NCBI RefSeq assembly: GCF_023701945.1
Contig: NZ_JABAEF010000021.1
Location: forward strand, 48,461 to 112,460
Direction: 5' to 3'
Origin: Rhizobium sp. CG5
Lineage (GTDB): Bacteria > Pseudomonadota > Alphaproteobacteria > Rhizobiales > Rhizobiaceae
DNA: 64,000 nucleotides
Shown here: piece after piece, positions 9,352 to 17,763 of the stretch
Numbering within the stretch: the first letter of the stretch is position 1
Layout: each line of letters begins with the position of its first letter
Notes under the pieces: generated by a model
The model's input: the letters and a program-made list of their open reading frames with translations, nothing else
Database searches by the model: none
What the model was told of the DNA's origin: nothing
Program-made: the position numbers and the translations under genes

Positions 9352-10278
9352 CTACGGCCCGTCGGGCAAAGGGATAAACTCTTCCTCGTCGCCGGGCACG
9401 ATATCGAAGCGCCCGGTTCTCCACTCCTGTTTGGCCTGTTCGATGCGTTCTTTCGAGGACGACACGAAATTCCACCACATATGGCGCTTGGAACTGAGCG
9501 CCGCACCGCCAAACAGCATGATATGACAGCCTTGCGCGCCGGCCTTCAGCGTGATGGCATCGCCCGGCCTGAACACCAGCAGCTGGTCGGCGGCAAAGAC
9601 GTCTCCCGCGACATCCAGTTCGCCCGACAGGATATAGGCGGCGCGCTCCTCATGGCCGGCATCGAAGGGGAAGCTGCGGCCGGCCTCAAGCGTCAGGTCC
9701 ACGTAGAGCGTGTCGGAAAACACCTTGACCGGTGAGGTCAAACCGGAGATCGAGCCGATCACCACCCGGCCGCTGGCGCCATCGGCATCAAACAGCGGCA
9801 TGGCGCTCTTGTCGGTGTGGGAAAAGGCCGGATCGATCTCTTCCTTGTCGTCGGGCAGCGCCAGCCAGGTCTGCAGGCCCGACATCGACAGTGGCCCGCC
9901 GCGCAGGTTTTCGGGCGTGCGCTCGGAATGCACGATGCCGCGCCCCGCCGTCATCAGGTTGATGTCGCCCGGCTTAATGACAAGCTCGGTGCCGAGGCTG
10001 TCGCGATGCTTGATCTCGCCGTCGAACAGATATGTGACGGTGGAAAGCCCGATATGCGGATGCGGCCGCACATCCATGGCATCACCCGGTTTCAGGATCG
10101 CCGGCCCCATGCGGTCGAAAAAGATGAACGGCCCGACCAGCCGCCGCCGCGCGGTCGGCAGCGCCCGGCGCACCGAAAACCCGCCGATATCGCTGGTGCG
10201 CGGAATGATCAGATGCTCGATCGCATCGCAGGCAAACCCGTCGCCGGGCAGGGGGTCGTTGCCGGGGAAGAAGGACAT
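9352..10278 (-). CDS. Pirin family protein
   Basis: 308 residues with two cupin domains. The N-terminal cupin carries the metal-binding set RPHPHIG (about 71-77), EIKHRDS (about 88-94) and GRGIVHSERTPE, matching iron-binding pirins; some bacterial pirins have quercetin dioxygenase activity while others act in regulation (family knowledge). A C-terminal pirin domain ends near residue 280. GAGG sits 5 bases before the ATG. It reads towards dxs with a 118-base gap that holds no recognisable gene. Which of the pirin activities applies cannot be told from sequence. Confidence 0.9.
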   Translation of the reverse strand: MSFFPGNDPLPGDGFACDAIEHLIIPRTSDIGGFSVRRALPTARRRLVGPFIFFDRMGPAILKPGDAMDVRPHPHIGLSTVTYLFDGEIKHRDSLGTELVIKPGDINLMTAGRGIVHSERTPENLRGGPLSMSGLQTWLALPDDKEEIDPAFSHTDKSAMPLFDADGASGRVVIGSISGLTSPVKVFSDTLYVDLTLEAGRSFPFDAGHEERAAYILSGELDVAGDVFAADQLLVFRPGDAITLKAGAQGCHIMLFGGAALSSKRHMWWNFVSSSKERIEQAKQEWRTGRFDIVPGDEEEFIPLPDGP

Positions 10279-10393
10279 GGGGCCTCGCTTACGTTTGAAA
10301 TCTCTTGAGATTGGATATTATAGCGGCGTCCTGTGGGTGGATAGGAGCGAAACAGGAACGGTGTGTCGCGCAAAGGCAGTCGTCATAGGAGAC

Positions 10394-10756
10394 CTAAAGA
10401 TCGTTACGGTCTTCAGGATAGCGGGAGAGGACCTGCTCCACTTTCGCAAGAAGCGGCTCCAGCCGGTTGGAAATCAACTCCCACACGATGACCACTGAGA
10501 CATTGTTGTAGTCGTGCAGAAGAATATTGCCAAGATTTCGCAGTGCCCGCCAATCTTCGTCAGGTATCAGCTCCTCCGCAACCGGTCCCATTTTCACAGC
10601 CGCTTCAGACATCCTCGCAAGACAGCGTTCACTGGCATCTCTCACTAGCCTGTTTGAAAGAAACCCAGCTTCGTCCAACTTGCCGACATAGTCGCGAATG
10701 CTGAGAGCGTTGTCTCTGATATCGCGCAGGCGAGACAAGGGACGTTTAGAAGGCAT
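10394..10756 (-). CDS. HepT-like (DUF86) HEPN toxin of a HepT/MntA pair
   Basis: 120 residues, all-helical. The conserved end motif reads RNLGNILLHDY: the HxY part of HepT is present, including the Tyr that MntA antitoxins AMPylate in studied pairs. The catalytic Arg normally five positions before the His is Gly here (GNILLH), while an Arg stands eight positions before. Its start overlaps the end of the nucleotidyltransferase gene by 11 bases, the classic arrangement of this type VII toxin-antitoxin system. Whether it is an active RNase is uncertain because of the altered motif. Confidence 0.85.
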   Translation of the reverse strand: MPSKRPLSRLRDIRDNALSIRDYVGKLDEAGFLSNRLVRDASERCLARMSEAAVKMGPVAEELIPDEDWRALRNLGNILLHDYNNVSVVIVWELISNRLEPLLAKVEQVLSRYPEDRNDL

Positions 10757-11057
10757 TCACGAGATCCTTTTCCACGGATCGACGCACGCGTTCCTTCTCG
10801 ATGGGATCAATCACGACATCGACCTGCGGCGCTCCGGTCAGCTCCTTCAGGCGATCGGTCAAATCCTCAAGCAGACTGAAAAATCCAAAGCCGCTCTTGA
10901 GGGTCGGTTCGGAAAAGTGGACCAATAGGTCAAGATCCGACTCCGGGCTTTGGTCTCCCCTCGCGACCGAGCCAAAAATGGCAATATGCTCCACCCCCAT
11001 CGCCGAAAGTTCGTCGCGATGTTCCCTGAGCTTGGCGATGACGGCGTCCTTGTCCAT
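10746..11057 (-). CDS. MntA-like minimal nucleotidyltransferase antitoxin
   Basis: 103 residues. The motif GS-VARGDQSPES-DLD matches the GSx10DxD signature of minimal nucleotidyltransferases, with a third Asp in VDVVID. In characterised pairs this protein transfers AMP to a Tyr of HepT and so neutralises it. The ATG at 11057 is preferred over a TTG 9 bases upstream. The gene overlaps the downstream HepT gene, so the two are translated together. Confidence 0.85.
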   Translation of the reverse strand: MDKDAVIAKLREHRDELSAMGVEHIAIFGSVARGDQSPESDLDLLVHFSEPTLKSGFGFFSLLEDLTDRLKELTGAPQVDVVIDPIEKERVRRSVEKDLVNAF

Positions 11058-11099
11058 GGTCGACAAGATAGGCGCTTTTAGCCCTATGGTCGAGTGGCC

Positions 11100-11462
11100 T
11101 CACTCCCCGCACGGCCGCAGCACCGCATCCTCGCCGGCCTTGGCGCCGAGTTCGACACAGCCGCCCGCATGGCATAGCGTCCAGGCATCCGGCGTCATGC
11201 CGGAGGCGGCGAGCCGCAGGGTTGGGAGTGCCGGCACATGCGGCGTCCATTGCCACCAGCCGTCTTTGAGTACCGCGCCGTCTCCCGGCTCCATGCCGGC
11301 GCCAGAACCTTTGACGTAAGCCTTGCGCAGTTCCAGCCCGGCCGGCGTCACCGCCCAGTCTTCCCGCCACTCCGTCTTCTGCACCGAATGGGTCCAGCTC
11401 AGCGAAAACAGCGACACCGCCAGCGTCAGCACCTTGCCGCCGGCAATGACGCACAGACTCAC
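11100..11462 (-). CDS. DUF1850 domain protein of the TRAP transporter operon
   Basis: 120 residues starting with GTG at 11462, which overlaps the TGA stop of the TRAP permease in GTGA; this overlap decides the start. A hydrophobic N-terminus (VIAGGKVLTLAVSLFSLSW) suggests export or membrane anchoring, and HSVQKTEWREDW plus CHAGGCVEL match DUF1850 proteins, which recur next to TAXI-type TRAP permeases. A periplasmic role with the transporter is inferred from this gene order only. It ends 42 bases before the MntA gene on the same strand. Confidence 0.8.
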   Translation of the reverse strand: MSLCVIAGGKVLTLAVSLFSLSWTHSVQKTEWREDWAVTPAGLELRKAYVKGSGAGMEPGDGAVLKDGWWQWTPHVPALPTLRLAASGMTPDAWTLCHAGGCVELGAKAGEDAVLRPCGE

Positions 11463-13570
11463 GGCACGGCCGTGGGCTGGGTGACCTGACGGCTGCGCCA
11501 CCAGTGAAAGCCGACCACCAGCGCCCCCAGCGCAAAGCCGAGTTCGTCGGTCCAGGGCAGGGCCAGCACCACGCTGCAGCCGGCGACGAAGGCCAGCAAC
11601 CTTTCAATGATGGTCAGCGGTTTGAACAGGAAACCGACCACGGCCACGCCCCACAGCGCAATGCCGAAACAGGCCTTGAACACCACATAGGCGACCTCGA
11701 CCGGATAACCCCAGGCGGCGGCCATCGGCCCGGCATCCTGCAGCATCAGCGCCGGCGTGTAGACCGCCATGAACGGCACGACGAAGCCGGCGGTGGCAAG
11801 TTTTGTCGCCTGCAGCGAGATCTTCAGCCCTGAGGTCTTGGCCATCGGTGCGGCGGCAAAACAGGCCAGCGCCACCGGCGGCGTCAGGTCGGCCATGATG
11901 CCGAAATAGAAGACGAACATGTGGCTGACCAGCAGCGGCACGCCGAGTTCGAGCAGGGCAGGGCCGGCCAGCGACGAGGTGATGATATAGTTCGGGATGG
12001 TCGGAATACCCATGCCCAGCACCAGGCAGGTGATCATCGTCAGCAGCAGCGACAAGAACAGATTGTCGCGGCCGATCTCGATGATCGCGCCGATGAAGGT
12101 CGAGGCGATGCCGGTCAGCGTCAGCGTGCCGATGACGATTCCGACAATGGCGCAGGCAATGCCGACCGGCAGGGCGTTCTTGGCCCCTTCGGCCAGCGAA
12201 TCCCGGCAGATCGCCAGCGTCTGCCGTCCGCCCTGGAACAGCACACAGGCCAGGATCAGCGCGCCGATCACCAGCATGAGTATGTTGACGCCGAATTTCA
12301 GGAAGGCGGCCGAGGCGAGCCCCAGCGCCAGCCAGAATACCAGCCGGAAGGCGAACGGGCCGATCAGGGCGGCTAGCGGTGTGCCGAGGATCAGCACCAC
12401 CACCAGCGCCAGCCCCATCGTGCCGGCAAAGATCGGCGTAAAGCCGGCAAACAGCAGATAGACCAGGGCTGCCAGCGGCAGAACCAGCGGCCAGTGTTCT
12501 TTGACCGCCGCCCACGGATTGGGCAGCTCCGCCTTGTTCATGCCCCTCAGCCCCGCCTTGCCGGCCTCCAGATAGACCATCCAGAAACACACGCCGAAAT
12601 AGAGCACGGCCGGGATGATGGCGGCCTTGACGATCGAGGCATAGGAGACGTTCAGCGTCTCGGCCATGATGAAGGCGACGGCGCCCATCACCGGCGGCAT
12701 GATCTGCCCGCCCATCGACGAGGTCGCCTCGACGCCGCCGGCAAAGGCCGAGCGGAAGCCGAAGCGCTTCATCAGCGGAATGGTGAACTGTCCGCTCGCC
12801 ACGACATTGGCGACGCCCGAGCCGGATATGGTGCCCATCAGCGCCGACGACAGGATGCAGACCTGCGCCGGCCCGCCGCGCCAGGTGCCGACCAGGCCAA
12901 GCGCGAAATCGTTGAACAGGTTGAGCATGCCGGCCTTTTCCAGAAAGGCGGCAAACACCACGAAGATGAAGATATAGGCGGCCGACACATAGATCGGCGT
13001 GCCGTAGATGCCTTCGGTGCCGTAGCCGAAATGCTCGACGATCTGCTCGAAATCATAACCGCGATGAATGAACGGCGCCGGCAGATACTGGCCGAGGAAA
13101 CAGTAGGCCAGAAAGATCGCCGCGATGATCGTCAGCGGCAGACCCATCAGCCGCCGCGCGCATTCGAAGACCAGCAGCACCATCACCGTGCCGACCGTCA
13201 GGTCCATGGCGTTGAGAAAGCCGGAGCGGTCGATCAGTTCGACATAAAAGACCCAGTTATAGAGGCCGGTGGCAAAGCCGAGCATGCCGAGCGCCCAGAA
13301 CCAGGCCTTGCCGGCCGTGGTCTTCGCCACCAGATTGCCGAACAGCGCAAAACCGAGCAGCAGCAGGAAACCGACATGCATGGCCCGCACGATCTGGCTC
13401 GGCAACGTGCCATAGGCGGCGGTCCACAGCTGGAACAGGGCAAAGGCAACGGCGATCCAGAAGGCGGCCTGGCCGGATATACCTGTGCCGAAGCCCGACG
13501 GCAGCCCCTCGATCGATTCTTCGGCGGAAGGAGCGGCGGTGTGGTGCTGCGGCATGGTCGTTTCGGTCAT
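11459..13570 (-). CDS. TRAP transporter permease, fused 4TM/12TM subunits
   Basis: 703 residues, about 18 membrane helices. It joins the small (DctQ-like) and large (DctM-like) membrane subunits in one chain, as is usual for TAXI-type TRAP systems. Landmarks include GTISGSGVANVVASGQFTIP and ATSSMGGQIMPPVMGAVAF in the large-subunit core and GMGIPTIPNYIITSSLAGPA near the second inverted repeat. AGGAGG lies 8 bases before the ATG. With the binding protein and DUF1850 gene it makes a secondary importer driven by an ion gradient; the substrate (often a dicarboxylate or amino acid) cannot be read from sequence. Confidence 0.95.
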   Translation of the reverse strand: MTETTMPQHHTAAPSAEESIEGLPSGFGTGISGQAAFWIAVAFALFQLWTAAYGTLPSQIVRAMHVGFLLLLGFALFGNLVAKTTAGKAWFWALGMLGFATGLYNWVFYVELIDRSGFLNAMDLTVGTVMVLLVFECARRLMGLPLTIIAAIFLAYCFLGQYLPAPFIHRGYDFEQIVEHFGYGTEGIYGTPIYVSAAYIFIFVVFAAFLEKAGMLNLFNDFALGLVGTWRGGPAQVCILSSALMGTISGSGVANVVASGQFTIPLMKRFGFRSAFAGGVEATSSMGGQIMPPVMGAVAFIMAETLNVSYASIVKAAIIPAVLYFGVCFWMVYLEAGKAGLRGMNKAELPNPWAAVKEHWPLVLPLAALVYLLFAGFTPIFAGTMGLALVVVLILGTPLAALIGPFAFRLVFWLALGLASAAFLKFGVNILMLVIGALILACVLFQGGRQTLAICRDSLAEGAKNALPVGIACAIVGIVIGTLTLTGIASTFIGAIIEIGRDNLFLSLLLTMITCLVLGMGIPTIPNYIITSSLAGPALLELGVPLLVSHMFVFYFGIMADLTPPVALACFAAAPMAKTSGLKISLQATKLATAGFVVPFMAVYTPALMLQDAGPMAAAWGYPVEVAYVVFKACFGIALWGVAVVGFLFKPLTIIERLLAFVAGCSVVLALPWTDELGFALGALVVGFHWWRSRQVTQPTAVP

Positions 13571-13589
13571 TATTCCTCCTAAGCGTATT

Positions 13590-13757
13590 GCCCCTCACCC
13601 TAGCCCTCTCCCCGCATGCGGGGAGAGGGGACGCGGCTGCGCTGCGCTGCTGACGCCCCATTTCCCATTCGACGGCGAAGATGCAAAGACCGCGAGGGGG
13701 CGGCATTTGCCTTCTCCCCGCTTGCGGGGAGAAGGTGGCGGCAGCCGGATGAGGGGC
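13590..13757. repeat. RIME-like palindromic intergenic element
   Basis: The element is bounded by inverted ends GCCCCTCA and TGAGGGGC and holds two strong palindromes: CTCTCCCCGC-AT-GCGGGGAGAG (about 13606-13627) and CTTCTCCCCGC-TT-GCGGGGAGAAG (about 13711-13735). This layout matches the Rhizobium-specific intergenic mosaic elements (RIME) described in rhizobia. It sits between the TRAP binding-protein and permease genes, so in their mRNA it would fold into two hairpins and could set the ratio of the two proteins. Confidence 0.8.
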
Positions 13758-13807
13758 CGCTCGCAACGTCCGGCAAGCGGCAGATGGCCGCCCGCCGGCC
13801 CCAATCC

Positions 13808-14767
13808 CTACTTCAGCACACCGACTTCCTTGTAATACCGTTCCGCCCCCGGATGCAGCGGCACCGGCATGCCGTCGATCGCCTTCTTCACATCGATCGC
13901 CTTGGCGGCCGCATGGGCGGCCGTCAGCGCCGGCAGGTTTTCAAACAGCAGTTTTGTCATCTGGTAGGCGGTCTCCTCCGACACGCCCTCGTGGGTGATC
14001 AGGAAATTGCCGACCGCCGCCGTCTCCACATCTTCCGTCTGGCCCTCATAGGTGCCGGCCGGAATGATCGCCGGCAGATAGGGCGCGCCGATCTTTTCCA
14101 CATCGGCCTTCGGCACGGCGACCACATTGATCTTCAGCGAGGTGGCAAGGTCGCGGATCGAGGCGACGCCCATGCCGGCCGATTGCAGCGTCGCATCGAG
14201 CTGGCGGTTCTTGATCAGTTCGACGGATTCGGCAAAGGGCAGATATTCCGCCCGGCCGAGATCGCCATAGCTCATGCCGGCGGCGGTCAGAATGGCGCGG
14301 GCATTGAGTTCGGTGCCGGATTTCGGCGCGCCGACCGACAGGCTCTTGCCCTTCAGGTCGGCGAGCGTCTTGATGCCCGACTCCTGGCTGGCGACGATCT
14401 GGATATAGTTCGAATAGATGCCGGCAATGCCGCGCAGCTTGTCCAGCTTGCCCGGAAAGCCCGCTTCCTTGTTGCCGTCCCAGGCCATCTGCACGGAATC
14501 ACCGAGCGAGAAACCGATCTCGCCGCGCCCGGCCTGCAGCAGGTTGAGATTTTCCACCGAGGCCTTGGTGGCCTGCACCTGCGTCGTCACGCCGGCAATA
14601 TTGTCGCCGTAGATCTTCGAGAGCGCAACGCCGAGCGGATAATAGACGCCCGAGGTTCCGCCGGTCAAAACGTTGATGAATTCGGCAGCTCTCGCCGTGG
14701 CACTGCCAAACGCGGTCGAGATTGCCAGCGCTCCGGCAAAAACGGCAATCCGTGGTGATATCGTCAT
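13808..14767 (-). CDS. TAXI family TRAP transporter substrate-binding protein
   Basis: 319 residues. The start at 14767 is chosen because GGGAGGA lies just before it and the signal peptide (MTISPRIAVFAGALAISTAF, cleavage near ARAAE) follows; upstream in-frame codons lack this. The mature part begins with FINVLTGGTSGVYYPLGVAL, the family signature, then NLNLLQAGRGEIGFSLGDS, and SAGFGV-type segments replaced by QSAGMGVASIRDL. It is a periplasmic receptor that delivers a ligand to the permease encoded 240 bases downstream; a RIME-like element lies in between. Confidence 0.93.
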   Translation of the reverse strand: MTISPRIAVFAGALAISTAFGSATARAAEFINVLTGGTSGVYYPLGVALSKIYGDNIAGVTTQVQATKASVENLNLLQAGRGEIGFSLGDSVQMAWDGNKEAGFPGKLDKLRGIAGIYSNYIQIVASQESGIKTLADLKGKSLSVGAPKSGTELNARAILTAAGMSYGDLGRAEYLPFAESVELIKNRQLDATLQSAGMGVASIRDLATSLKINVVAVPKADVEKIGAPYLPAIIPAGTYEGQTEDVETAAVGNFLITHEGVSEETAYQMTKLLFENLPALTAAHAAAKAIDVKKAIDGMPVPLHPGAERYYKEVGVLK

Positions 14768-14854
14768 GATTGTCCTCCCAAACAACGCAAGTGATGGGGG
14801 CATCATGGGCAGCGGCAGACAATGCGTCAACCGCTGAAAGCCAGAAAGGGAGTA

Positions 14855-15118
14855 ATACCAAGTCTCGATGATAGGAACCTATAGGATGGCTTATGGCAGG
14901 TCTCTGGCTAGGCGCGGTGCGCAGGGCGATGCTGTCGCATCGGCCAAGCGGCGCAACAACGCCAGAGGCCTGCCATAAGCCACCTTCGGCCGGCTTCTCG
15001 GACCTTCTGGCGTCGTCGAGCCCCTCGACCGATGCGTCAGCATCGCTCTTCAGACCTCTCCTAGCCAGCAGGACCGATCGAGCCGGTCCTATAGGTTCCT
15101 ATCATCGAGACTTGGTAT
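14855..15118. repeat. 264-bp palindromic dispersed element, copy 1
   Basis: Bounded by near-perfect inverted ends of over 30 bases, starting ATACCAAGTCTCGATGATAG and ending with its complement. Internal hairpins include GGCTTATGGCAGG...CCTGCCATAAGCC (14891 to about 14982), CGATGC-tgtc-GCATCG and CGATGC-gtca-GCATCG. A second copy of equal length and orientation is at 40752-41015. There is no open frame of note, so it behaves like a MITE or a structured-RNA element. It fills the gap between xseB and the TRAP binding-protein gene and may carry or disturb the latter's promoter. Confidence 0.85.
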
Positions 15119-15128
15119 CAGCGTCCGG

Positions 15129-15383
15129 TTATTCCCGGTCGAGCGGCTCCACGCCGGCCGGTTTGCCGGCCCGGTCGAGGCGGATCTTTTCGATGCGGTT
15201 TTCGGCGGCCGACAGCAGCGTTTCGCAATGCTTCTTCAGGAGTTCGCCGCGCTCGTAGATGGCGATGGATTCGTCCAGCGCCACGTCGCCGCGCTCCAGC
15301 CGGGCAACGATGCTTTCCAGTTCGGCCACGGCCTTCTCGAAGGAATAGCCGGTCAGATCAGTGGCAGCGGCGCTCTCGGTCAT
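15129..15383 (-). CDS. xseB: Exodeoxyribonuclease VII small subunit
   Basis: 84 residues, the usual length. The family pattern is clear: SFEKAVAELESIVARLERGD (about residues 15-34), then LDESIAIYERGELLKKHCETLL. XseB binds the large subunit XseA to form a single-strand-specific exonuclease. The ATG at 15383 is chosen over a TTG two codons upstream. The stop of the deacetylase-family gene is at 15391, so the two are only 7 bases apart and very likely cotranscribed. The large-subunit gene is not in this window. Confidence 0.93.
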   Translation of the reverse strand: MTESAAATDLTGYSFEKAVAELESIVARLERGDVALDESIAIYERGELLKKHCETLLSAAENRIEKIRLDRAGKPAGVEPLDRE

Positions 15384-15390
15384 CGTCAAC

Positions 15391-16326
15391 TCAACCCTTT
15401 ATCAGTCGCAGAATGTGCAGGCCCGCCGATTCGGCCAGACCTTCCAGATCATAACCGCCTTCGAGAAGGCTGACGACCCGGTTATGGGCAAATTTGTCGG
15501 CCACTTCCAGCAGCCGTCCGGTCGCCCAGTCAAAGTCCTCACCGACCAGGTTGATCTGCGCCAGCGGATCGCGGTGATGGGCGTCGAAGCCCGCGGAGAT
15601 CAAAATGAGATCCGGCGAAAAATCATGGAGCGCCGTCAGCACCCGCGATTTGAACGCCTCGCGAAAGTGGTCGGAGCCGACATTCGGCGACAGCGGTGCG
15701 TTGACGATATTGCCATATCTGCCGGTCTCGTCCTTGGCGCCGGTGCCGGGATAAAGCGGCATCTGGTGGGTCGAACAGAACAGCACCGAGGGGTCGTCGA
15801 AGAAAATGTCCTGGGTCCCATTGCCGTGATGCACGTCCCAGTCGACGATTGCGACGCGCTCCACGCCATGCACCTTCTGGGCATGGCGGGCGGCAATCGC
15901 CACCGTGTTGAAGAAGCAGAAGCCCATGGCCTTGTTCTTCTCGGCATGGTGGCCCGGCGGCCGGCCGGCGACGAAGGCATTGTCGGCGACACCCGTCATC
16001 ACATCGTCGACGGCCGCCATCGCTCCGCCGATCGCCGTCAGCGCTGCCTGCAGGCTTTTTGGCGAGGCATAGGTATCGGCCTCGATCTGGTTGATCTCGC
16101 CCTCCTCTTCCGGGATCTGCCGCATCACCGAAAACAGATGTTCTTCCGGATGGGCGAGCAGCACCGCATCCTCGTTGGCGATTTTTGCCTCGATCCGCTC
16201 GAGGCTTGCGAAATTGGGGTGTTCCAGCGCGATATTGAGCGAACGCAGCCGGTCGGCGCGCTCGGGATGGCCGGGCGGCGTGTGGTGTTCGAGAAAAACG
16301 GCGTTTTCGTAAAGACGTGTCGTCAT
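15391..16326 (-). CDS. Histone-deacetylase family hydrolase
   Basis: 311 residues, soluble. All hallmark motifs of the arginase-fold deacetylase family are present: RPPGHHA (the two active-site His), DWDVHHGNGT (zinc ligands Asp and His), SAGFDAHHRDPL (zinc ligand Asp) and EGGYDLEGLA. Bacterial members include acetylpolyamine amidohydrolases and acetoin-utilisation-type proteins; the substrate here is not determined. AGGGA lies about 7 bases before the ATG. xseB follows at 7 bases. Confidence 0.92.
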   Translation of the reverse strand: MTTRLYENAVFLEHHTPPGHPERADRLRSLNIALEHPNFASLERIEAKIANEDAVLLAHPEEHLFSVMRQIPEEEGEINQIEADTYASPKSLQAALTAIGGAMAAVDDVMTGVADNAFVAGRPPGHHAEKNKAMGFCFFNTVAIAARHAQKVHGVERVAIVDWDVHHGNGTQDIFFDDPSVLFCSTHQMPLYPGTGAKDETGRYGNIVNAPLSPNVGSDHFREAFKSRVLTALHDFSPDLILISAGFDAHHRDPLAQINLVGEDFDWATGRLLEVADKFAHNRVVSLLEGGYDLEGLAESAGLHILRLIKG

Positions 16327-16509
16327 GGTTTGATCCCTTTGCGCCTAGCTTACGGAATGCCACTGTCATGTACCACCGCCGAAACGTTGGGCCCCGGCCT
16401 TTGTCAACAAGACCGCGTGCGAACCAATTTTGGCCATGCCTTGTCCTCTATTGCCGAATACCCTTAACTAGGGCGGCGAATGGCAGGATCAGGGGCTTGG
16501 GGGAAAGAC

Positions 16510-16911
16510 ATGAAAAACAGCGAACGGGTCGATGTGCTGGAGATCCGCATTCCCTTCCGCGATATCGACATGATGGGGGTCATGCACAATGCCGCCTATA
16601 TCACCCATGCCGAGGCGGCCCTTGCCCATTTCTGGCGCCATCGTCCGCAGCTGGAGGGCGAACCGCTGTTTTCCGCCTCGCGCATCGAATGCCGCCTGCA
16701 CCAGCCCCTGCAACTCGATGACGTCGCACGCTTCACGGTGCGCATCGACAAGATCGGCGGCAAGTCGATCGGCTTCAACATCTCGGTCGACAAGAGCAAG
16801 CGCCAGATGGCCGAGATCGAAATGATCTGGACCGCCCACGACCGCGAAACCGCCGCCCCGATCGCCCTGCCGGAAGACATCCGTGACTGGCTGTATCAAT
16901 ATCTGCCGTAA
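16510..16911 (+). CDS. Acyl-CoA thioesterase, hotdog fold (YbgC/FadM type)
   Basis: 133 residues. FRDIDMMGVMHNAAYITHAE (about 16-35) matches the catalytic loop of 4HBT/YbgC thioesterases, with the Asp and the downstream His in place. The ATG at 16510 fits the family start better than the upstream GTG/ATG region, although the ribosome site (GGGGGAAAG) is only moderate. It probably hydrolyses short- or medium-chain acyl-CoA. Single gene, divergent from the deacetylase-family gene. Confidence 0.85.
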   Translation: MKNSERVDVLEIRIPFRDIDMMGVMHNAAYITHAEAALAHFWRHRPQLEGEPLFSASRIECRLHQPLQLDDVARFTVRIDKIGGKSIGFNISVDKSKRQMAEIEMIWTAHDRETAAPIALPEDIRDWLYQYLP

Positions 16912-16927
16912 GGGCGTTGCTCCATCC

Positions 16928-17449
16928 TCAAAAACTCCCCGGCGGATACTCTCCGCAATCATACAGCACGCCGTCCGGCTTTGTGCCGCCCTGGGTGCAG
17001 AAGATGCCGCCCCAATGGTAGCCGGTGCCGGATTTTGTCTGGACCTTGTACCATTTGTACTGGTCGAACCAGATGTCGGGATCTTCGAGAATCCGGATCG
17101 GCTGGCCGGGCTTGAGGCTGGCCTTCTTGGCGCTGTCCATGCTCGGGCCTTGGCGCAGGATGCCGCCATAGGAGAAGGCGGTCAGCTGGTCGAGCGGCGT
17201 CGCCTCCTGTTCGGCTTTCGCCTCGCGCTCCATCTCGATCATGGTCTGCACATCGCCGGTGCAGCCCTCCGGCAAAAGCGTCCATTTGGCCTCGTCGGCA
17301 AAACAGGCGCCGATCTCGCCGGGGCGGCAGAGCTTTGCCACCGCCTGCTCGCAGGCCTGCCCGAACCCCTGTGCCTGCAAGGGGGCGGTGAGGCCGCCCG
17401 ACAGCAGCAGGGTGGATAGGGTGATGATCCGTCTGGTCTTGGCGTGCAT
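16928..17449 (-). CDS. Secreted cysteine-containing protein of unknown function
   Basis: 173 residues with a clear Sec signal peptide (residues 1-26, cleavage after LQAQ). The mature part has six cysteines, consistent with periplasmic disulfides. A central GQPIRILEDPDIWFDQYKWYKV segment looks like a small SH3-type beta fold, ending in WGGIFCTQGG. GGGAGG sits 6 bases before the ATG. I do not recognise a named family. It converges on the thioesterase gene with a 16-base gap. Confidence 0.75.
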   Translation of the reverse strand: MHAKTRRIITLSTLLLSGGLTAPLQAQGFGQACEQAVAKLCRPGEIGACFADEAKWTLLPEGCTGDVQTMIEMEREAKAEQEATPLDQLTAFSYGGILRQGPSMDSAKKASLKPGQPIRILEDPDIWFDQYKWYKVQTKSGTGYHWGGIFCTQGGTKPDGVLYDCGEYPPGSF

Positions 17450-17568
17450 GAGGGCCTCCCCGGGGCTTTTTGGCAGCGGGCATAAGGGCCGCCGCTGTCA
17501 GGCCCGCATGGTAGCGGGTCCATGGGCCGGTGCACGGGCTATTTTGGGGTTTTGGCGGCCAAGGTTCA

Positions 17569-17693
17569 CCCTCTCTGGCCTGCCGGCCATCTCCCCCACA
17601 AGGGGGGAGAAGACTCGTGGAAACCGCTCGCTTTTATTCGCAGAGGGCAAGGCTGTATTAAGCCCTCCCCCTTGTGGGGAGGGTGGGGAGGGG
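17569..17693. repeat. Palindromic intergenic element (type with CTCCCCCTTGTGGGGAG core)
   Basis: The gap 17450-17763 (314 bases) holds no gene; most of it is this element. It begins CCCTCTCTGGCCTGCCGG, has a first palindrome CTCCCCCACAAGGGGGGAG, and ends with TTAAGCCCTCCCCCTTGTGG followed by GGAGGGTGGGGAGGGG. A related copy in opposite orientation lies at 63777-63874 and shares AGAAGACTCGTGGAA and the TTAAGCCCTCCCCC part. Confidence 0.75.
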
Positions 17694-17763
17694 CCTTTTC
17701 CAGACGCGATTGCCTGCCTGTGTGGGGGCAAACTGGCTCTGCCGCTTATGGTGCAGCCCGAGA

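Noticed and set aside
13590..13757. CRISPR-like array in the palindromic repeats
   Set aside because: Units are not regularly spaced, there are no unique spacers between identical repeats and no cas genes.
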